Assembly (NCBI RefSeq): GCF_036812735.1
Contig: NZ_CP117523.1
Location: 682,001-746,000, forward strand
DNA: 64,000 nucleotides
Direction of reading: 5' to 3'
DNA from: Terrisporobacter glycolicus ATCC 14880 = DSM 1288
GTDB taxonomy: Bacteria > Bacillota > Clostridia > Peptostreptococcales > Peptostreptococcaceae
Below are positions 59,442-64,000 of this stretch, piece after piece. The notes under the pieces are model-generated. The model saw only the letters and a list, made by a program, of their open reading frames with translations, was not told the origin of the DNA and did not search any database. Both the position numbers and the translations under genes were made by a program. Each line of letters starts with the position of its first letter. The first letter of the stretch is position 1.

Positions 59442-62009
59442 ATGAATAGTGTATTAAAAGCAGCAGGATACATACTTGCTCATACTCCTGATATGGTAAT
59501 TCATAACGGGACTACTCAAACTACTGAGAGAGTAGTTAATCCAAATTCTGAGTATTTAAAAGTATTAAAAGATCATATAAGAACTTATGATGAAGTGGTA
59601 AAATACCCACCAAATCAAGCCTATATAGGAAATATAACTCCAGATGAATTATCTAAATATGCAATGCCTTGGCATGATAAAGAAACTCCAGATGCTAGTA
59701 AGTATGGCAAGTTTGGAGAAATAATGCCGCAAGAAGAATTTATAGGATTAATGCAAATATGTGATGTATTTGATTTAGTTAAATTAGAAAAAAACTTTGC
59801 ATCTTTAAGCAAGAATTTATTAAGCGAGAACAATCTAATTTCATCTGATTTAGTTGTAAAAATTAAAGAAGGTGAAGAATTAGATACTATAATGAAATTT
59901 ATAGAAGAAGAGCATGCGGAGCCTTTATATAATAATGGAGAAGTAGTAGGTTGTGTGAAAAATGCTCATGATGTAGACACTAATTTATCTGCTCATGTTT
60001 TATTTGAAAATTTAGTATCAAAAGCTTCTTGTGCTTTTTCTATAATGAACATGCTTGATAAAAATAATGTAAATAAAGATGATATAGATTATGTTATAGA
60101 TTGTTGTGAAGAAGCATGTGGTGATATGAACCAAAGAGGTGGAGGAAACTTTGCCAAAGCTGCTGCTGAAATAGCAGGACTTAACAATGCTACAGGATCA
60201 GACGTTAGAGGGTTCTGTGCAGGACCTGCTCATGCCATGGTTCATGCTGCTGCTCTTGTAAAAAGTGGTACATTCAAAAATGTAATAGTTTGCGCTGGTG
60301 GTTCTACTGCAAAACTTGGTATGAACGGAAAAGATCATGTTAAAAAAGGTATGCCAATACTTGAAGATATGGTTGCTGGATTTGCAGTATTAGTAAGTGA
60401 AAACGACGGCGAAAGCCCAGAAATAAGAAATGATATTGTGGGACGTCACACTGTAGGAACTGGTTCTTCTCCTCAAGCAGTAATTAGTTCTTTAGTTAGT
60501 GAGCCACTTGAAAAAGCAGGACTTAAAATAACTGATATACAAAAATATTCTGCAGAAATGCAAAATCCAGATATAACTAAGCCTGCAGGAGCTGGAGACG
60601 TACCTAATGCTAACTACAAAATGATAGGTGCTCTAGCTGTTAAGATGGGTAACTTAGATAGAAAAGAATTACCTTCATTTATAGAAAATCATGGTATGGT
60701 AGGTTGGGCTCCAACTCAAGGACATATACCATCAGGAGTACCTTATCTAGGATTTGCTAGAGAGGATATAATGGCAGGTAGTGTTAAAAATGCCATGATA
60801 GTTGGTAAAGGAAGTTTATTCCTTGGAAGAATGACAAATTTATTTGATGGTATATCATTTGTAATAGAAGAAAATCAAGATAAGAAATTTCAAGATTTAG
60901 AAGAAGATGAAGCGATAGATGTAAAAATACCCAAAATAGCAATAACTACTATAGGAAGTGAACATGGTGAAAAAAATGTTATAGAAGGAGCTTTAAAAGC
61001 TATTAAATCAAATATTTCAGTTACTACTATAGGAAGTGAAAGTGCTGAAGGATTAAAACATGTTAAAACTGATTGTGAAAAAGAAGCACATGAATTAATG
61101 GAAAATCTTTTAGACAGCAAGAAAGTTGACGGAGCAGTAACTATGCACTATCCATTCCCAATAGGCGTATCTACTGTAGGTAGAGTTATAACTCCTGAAA
61201 AAGGAAGAGAGATGTTTATAGCAACTACTACAGGAACTTCTTCTGCTGAAAGAGTGGAAGGTATGGTTAAAAATGCTATTTACGGAATAATAACTGCTAA
61301 AGCTTGTGGAATAAAAAATCCAACAGTTGGAATAGCTAACGTAGATGGTGCTAGACAAGTGGAAATAGCACTTAAAGCATTAAAAGAAAAAGGTTATGAT
61401 ATAAACTTCGCGCAGTCAGATAGAGCAGATGGCGGAGTGGTTATGAGAGGTAACGACTTAATGACAGCGTCAGCTGATGTAATGGTTACTGACTCATTAA
61501 CTGGAAACTTATTAATAAAAATGTTCTCTGCTTATAACTCAGGTGGAAAATATGAATCTGTAGGCTATGGATATGGACCAGGAATAGGCAAAGATTTCAA
61601 TAAATTAATAATGATTATATCAAGAGCATCAGGAGCACCGGTTATAGAAGGTGCAATCAAGTTTGCGGCTGAACTTGTAAATAACGATGTTCACAATATA
61701 TCTAAAGAGGAATTTGCAAAAGTTGAAAAAGCTGGATTCAACGAAGTACTGCAAGGGTTAAAAAAATCTAAGCCTCAAGTATCTGCATCAATTGAAGAAA
61801 AGGTAGAAGCACCTGAAAAAGAAGTTGTAACGGAACAAATATCTGGAGTAGATGTAATGGATTTAGAAGATGCAGTGGAATTTTTATGGAAAAATAAGAT
61901 TTATGCTGAAAGTGGAATGGGTTGCACTGGACCAATAGTACTTGTTAATCCTGCCAATGTGGATAAATCTAGAGCATTATTAATAGAAGCAAAATTTATA
62001 AGTGAATAA
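59442..62009 (+). CDS. grdCD: Glycine reductase component C, GrdC-GrdD fusion
   Basis: One frame of 855 residues covers both subunits of component C, which are normally separate (GrdC ~510, GrdD ~385). Residues 1-~480 are GrdC, a FabH/thiolase-like subunit (AGYILAHTPDMVIHNG; VIDCCEEACGDMNQRGGGNFAK; NHGMVGWAPTQGHIPSG). Residues ~495-855 are GrdD, PlsX-like (KIAITTIGSEHGEKNVIEGA; TTGTSSAERVEG; the acetyl-carrying Cys828 in GMGCTGPIVLVNP). The join (about 60860-60930) is a Glu/Asp/Lys-rich linker; GrdD's first ~35 residues seem missing. No stop or frame change lies between the two halves. The enzyme turns the carboxymethyl-selenoether of GrdA into acetyl phosphate, which yields ATP. Confidence 0.9.
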   Translation: MNSVLKAAGYILAHTPDMVIHNGTTQTTERVVNPNSEYLKVLKDHIRTYDEVVKYPPNQAYIGNITPDELSKYAMPWHDKETPDASKYGKFGEIMPQEEFIGLMQICDVFDLVKLEKNFASLSKNLLSENNLISSDLVVKIKEGEELDTIMKFIEEEHAEPLYNNGEVVGCVKNAHDVDTNLSAHVLFENLVSKASCAFSIMNMLDKNNVNKDDIDYVIDCCEEACGDMNQRGGGNFAKAAAEIAGLNNATGSDVRGFCAGPAHAMVHAAALVKSGTFKNVIVCAGGSTAKLGMNGKDHVKKGMPILEDMVAGFAVLVSENDGESPEIRNDIVGRHTVGTGSSPQAVISSLVSEPLEKAGLKITDIQKYSAEMQNPDITKPAGAGDVPNANYKMIGALAVKMGNLDRKELPSFIENHGMVGWAPTQGHIPSGVPYLGFAREDIMAGSVKNAMIVGKGSLFLGRMTNLFDGISFVIEENQDKKFQDLEEDEAIDVKIPKIAITTIGSEHGEKNVIEGALKAIKSNISVTTIGSESAEGLKHVKTDCEKEAHELMENLLDSKKVDGAVTMHYPFPIGVSTVGRVITPEKGREMFIATTTGTSSAERVEGMVKNAIYGIITAKACGIKNPTVGIANVDGARQVEIALKALKEKGYDINFAQSDRADGGVVMRGNDLMTASADVMVTDSLTGNLLIKMFSAYNSGGKYESVGYGYGPGIGKDFNKLIMIISRASGAPVIEGAIKFAAELVNNDVHNISKEEFAKVEKAGFNEVLQGLKKSKPQVSASIEEKVEAPEKEVVTEQISGVDVMDLEDAVEFLWKNKIYAESGMGCTGPIVLVNPANVDKSRALLIEAKFISE

Positions 62010-62020
62010 TATTAATTATG

Positions 62021-62070
62021 GAGTTGTATTTAAGATGAGTAAAATATCATCTTAAATACAACTCTTTTTT
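62021..62070 (+). terminator. Strong intrinsic terminator of the glycine reductase operon
   Basis: GAGTTGTATTTAAGATGA pairs perfectly with TCATCTTAAATACAACTC (8-nt loop), followed by six T. Confidence 0.95.
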
Positions 62071-62124
62071 ATTTTTGACCTAACTAGATTAAAAAACTAA
62101 GCTGTTTGAATAAAAAAAGGAAAA

Positions 62125-62160
62125 CGATTCTCTTGATTCGATGATATTAAATGCTATAAA
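62125..62160 (+). promoter_or_regulatory. Promoter of the histidine kinase gene, with shared upstream motif
   Basis: TTGATT (62133-62138), 16-bp spacer, TATAAA (62155-62160). The 12-mer CGATTCTCTTGA at 62125-62136 is the same as at 27106 and lies at the same distance from the -10 box. Confidence 0.55.
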
Positions 62161-62214
62161 AGTAATGATTAATTTAGTATAATTAAAAAATCAGTTAAAA
62201 TTAGGAGGTATAAT

Positions 62215-64000
62215 ATGGGAGAATATTTAAAGAAAATAGTAGTAACTACATTAACCATATTAATAGGAATAAATTTATTTCTATATAAAATTTATGCAAT
62301 TGAAAAAAAAGATGTATTGTTTATAACTACTTATAGCTCCTGTACTTCAGATTTTGAAAAAAGAATATCAGGAATAGAAGAAGGTTTAGGAGAAGGGATA
62401 GATTTACATACTAAATATTTTAGTGAAAGTATTATTGAAAATAAAGAAGAACAAAAATATTTTGTTGATGAGTTAAAAAATACATTACAAGAAGAAAGTT
62501 ATGATGCAATAATAGTAGGAGATTATTACACATTAAAATTTGCAATAAAAAATAGAAATGAAATTTTAAAAGATATGCCTATTATTTTTTTTGGAGTATC
62601 AAACAGTGAAATAATAGAAGAAGCTATTAGAAAGGATAAGGTGGCAGGAGTTAAACAGGTTTTATTTGTTGATTCTACAATAAATCTAATTAAAAAGTAT
62701 CATCCTTTTGTAAACAATATAGTAGTAATAAATAACTATGAAGATAGTAAAGAAATAGATGAATTAAAAAATAATATAATACCAAATTTTAAAGGCATAA
62801 ACTTTAAGTTTATATATACAAGTAAGCTATCAGAAAACGAATTCATACATAAAATAAAAAGTGTAGAAAAGGGTAGTGCAATTTTGACCATATATCCAAA
62901 TTATTTTGAAAATTCTAATTGGATAAGTGATAAGGATATAAATAAACTAATTAATGAAACTAATAATAAAATTCCCATATATAATTTGGTAGAAGATGGG
63001 ATAGGAAGTGGAAGTATTGGTGGTAAACTAGTAAGTAGATATAGCCAAGAGAAAAAGGTAGGAGAAATAGCTAAAGATTTCATTGATGGTAAAAATGTTA
63101 AACCTTTGTATATAAGTGACAATGATGTTAATAAATATATATTTGACTACGTTAATATGAGTAAGTTTCAGATTAGACCTAATATGCTACCGAGAGATAC
63201 CAGGCTAATTAATGCTCCAAAGGATTTTATAACTTTATACAAGGGATTATTTATATTTATAATACTATTTGTCGTAACATTAATTATAGTCATAATTACG
63301 CTTATACGATATTTAGCATATAAGAAAAAACATGAAGAAATACTTAAGAGCGCAATGAATGAAATTGAAGAGATAAATAGGCTAAAAAATCATTTTATAA
63401 TTAATATGAATCATGAATTAAAAACTCCTATAACAGTAATAAACTCTGTTATGCAGTTAACTAAATATATGAAAAAGCAGGAGGAACAACACTTTATAAG
63501 TGAGAAAAATATTGTTTTAGTAGAAGATAACTGCCAAAGACTTTTAAAATTGGTTAATAATATAATAGATTTAGAAAAGATTGACTCAAAAGGGATTAAT
63601 TTAAATATGGAAAATGTAAATATAGTTGAAGTAATAGAAGATACAGTTTTGTCAGTTGTTCCATATGCACAAGCAAGAAATATAGATATAACTTTTGATA
63701 CAACAGAAGAAGAAATAATTATGTCTGTAGATAAAAATAAAATAGAAAGAATAGTATTAAACTTATTATCTAATAGTATTAAGTATTCTAAAAAAGCTGG
63801 TTTTGTAGATGTAAAGATAGATATATGTGAGAATAATTTGCATATTGTAGTTGAGGATGATGGTATAGGAATTGATGAAGAACACTTAAATAAAATATTT
63901 GAGAGATTTGTAAGACTGGATAATTCCTTAACCAGATCAAATGAAGGAAGTGGAATAGGATTATCTATTGTAAAAGCTTTTGTGGATTGTCACAATGGAA
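62215..64000 (+). CDS. Sensor histidine kinase with substrate-binding-like sensor (3' end outside window)
   Basis: The frame from the ATG at 62215 (AGGAGG upstream) runs off the window after 595 codons. A first hydrophobic helix (~8-27) is followed by a ~310-residue extracytoplasmic domain that looks like an ABC-type substrate-binding fold (DVLFITTYSSCTSDFEKRI, DAIIVGDYYTLKFAI, MPIIFFGVSN, KVAGVKQVLFVDSTINLIKK). A second helix (~347-370) leads into HisKA with the phosphorylated His in NMNHELKTPIT and an ATPase with N-box NLLSNSIKYS, EDDGIGIDEEH, IFERFVR and GSGIGLSIVKAF. It should sense an extracellular small ligand. A response regulator would be expected downstream. Confidence 0.88.
   Translation, partial: MGEYLKKIVVTTLTILIGINLFLYKIYAIEKKDVLFITTYSSCTSDFEKRISGIEEGLGEGIDLHTKYFSESIIENKEEQKYFVDELKNTLQEESYDAIIVGDYYTLKFAIKNRNEILKDMPIIFFGVSNSEIIEEAIRKDKVAGVKQVLFVDSTINLIKKYHPFVNNIVVINNYEDSKEIDELKNNIIPNFKGINFKFIYTSKLSENEFIHKIKSVEKGSAILTIYPNYFENSNWISDKDINKLINETNNKIPIYNLVEDGIGSGSIGGKLVSRYSQEKKVGEIAKDFIDGKNVKPLYISDNDVNKYIFDYVNMSKFQIRPNMLPRDTRLINAPKDFITLYKGLFIFIILFVVTLIIVIITLIRYLAYKKKHEEILKSAMNEIEEINRLKNHFIINMNHELKTPITVINSVMQLTKYMKKQEEQHFISEKNIVLVEDNCQRLLKLVNNIIDLEKIDSKGINLNMENVNIVEVIEDTVLSVVPYAQARNIDITFDTTEEEIIMSVDKNKIERIVLNLLSNSIKYSKKAGFVDVKIDICENNLHIVVEDDGIGIDEEHLNKIFERFVRLDNSLTRSNEGSGIGLSIVKAFVDCHNG

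Noticed and set aside
1-64000. tRNA or rRNA genes, insertion sequences, CRISPR arrays
   Set aside because: No cloverleaf with a TTCGA-type arm, no rRNA core sequences, no transposase frame with terminal repeats and no regular repeat-spacer array were found by reading.

Overview
The window is about 64 kb of very AT-rich DNA (roughly 28% G+C by eye). Strong GGAGG ribosome sites, frequent TTG/GTG starts, many U-tailed hairpin terminators, a Stickland-type glycine reductase locus with in-frame UGA selenocysteine codons, tandem glycine riboswitches, an S-box and a glmS ribozyme all point to an anaerobic Firmicute of the Clostridia, most likely Peptostreptococcaceae. That placement is inferred from gene content only. 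No rRNA, tRNA, insertion sequence, prophage or CRISPR array was seen.

Layout. 1-3.9 kb: end of an ABC-2 permease, two unknown genes, and a GntR/ATPase/permease ABC operon. 4-12.7 kb: GH3 glycosidase, small proteins, a PD-(D/E)XK-like protein, a GNAT acetyltransferase, and a patch of gene decay (a NhaA antiporter remnant with a perfect 18-bp palindrome, a membrane-protein tail fused in frame ahead of a Crp/Fnr regulator, a broken DUF11-type surface protein), plus a secreted protein and a RelA/SpoT-domain synthetase. 12.8-16.9 kb: complete pstSCAB-phoU. 17-21 kb: holin-like membrane protein, rhodanese, a CoA-disulfide-reductase/rhodanese/TusA/DsrE fusion and thioredoxin. 21-30 kb: SH3-NlpC/P60 wall hydrolase, flavodoxin-PNPOx protein, S-box with NhaC-type methionine transporter, uppP, a TudS-related desulfidase with an ECF S component, and glmS behind its ribozyme. 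30.4-37.3 kb: sorbitol (glucitol) PTS operon with a small transaldolase and a PHP phosphatase. 37-50 kb: YitT protein, class-V aminotransferase, MarR-MATE pair, DbpA-type helicase, MerR regulator, truncated ECF sigma with a phosphoesterase, the AmmeMemoRadiSam pair, an abridged LacI and a ROK kinase. 50.4-62 kb: two glycine reductase loci. 62.2 kb to the end: a sensor histidine kinase that runs off the window.

How it fits together. The glycine reductase region is the most unusual part. Two operons each start with a tandem glycine riboswitch and a terminator. The first carries grdE, grdB and a decayed grdA. The second carries grdX, grdE, grdB, thioredoxin reductase, thioredoxin, grdA and a single reading frame that fuses GrdC to GrdD. 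Three selenocysteine codons interrupt the functional genes. A second theme is sulfur. A Crp/Fnr regulator with a Cys-x5-Cys motif has a perfect 15-bp palindrome upstream of its own locus, and a near copy sits at about -41 from a plausible promoter of the persulfide-handling fusion gene, divergent from a rhodanese. This suggests a small sulfane-sulfur or redox regulon. Several genes appear to be in active decay (nhaA, grdA copy, DUF11 protein, ECF sigma, LacI).
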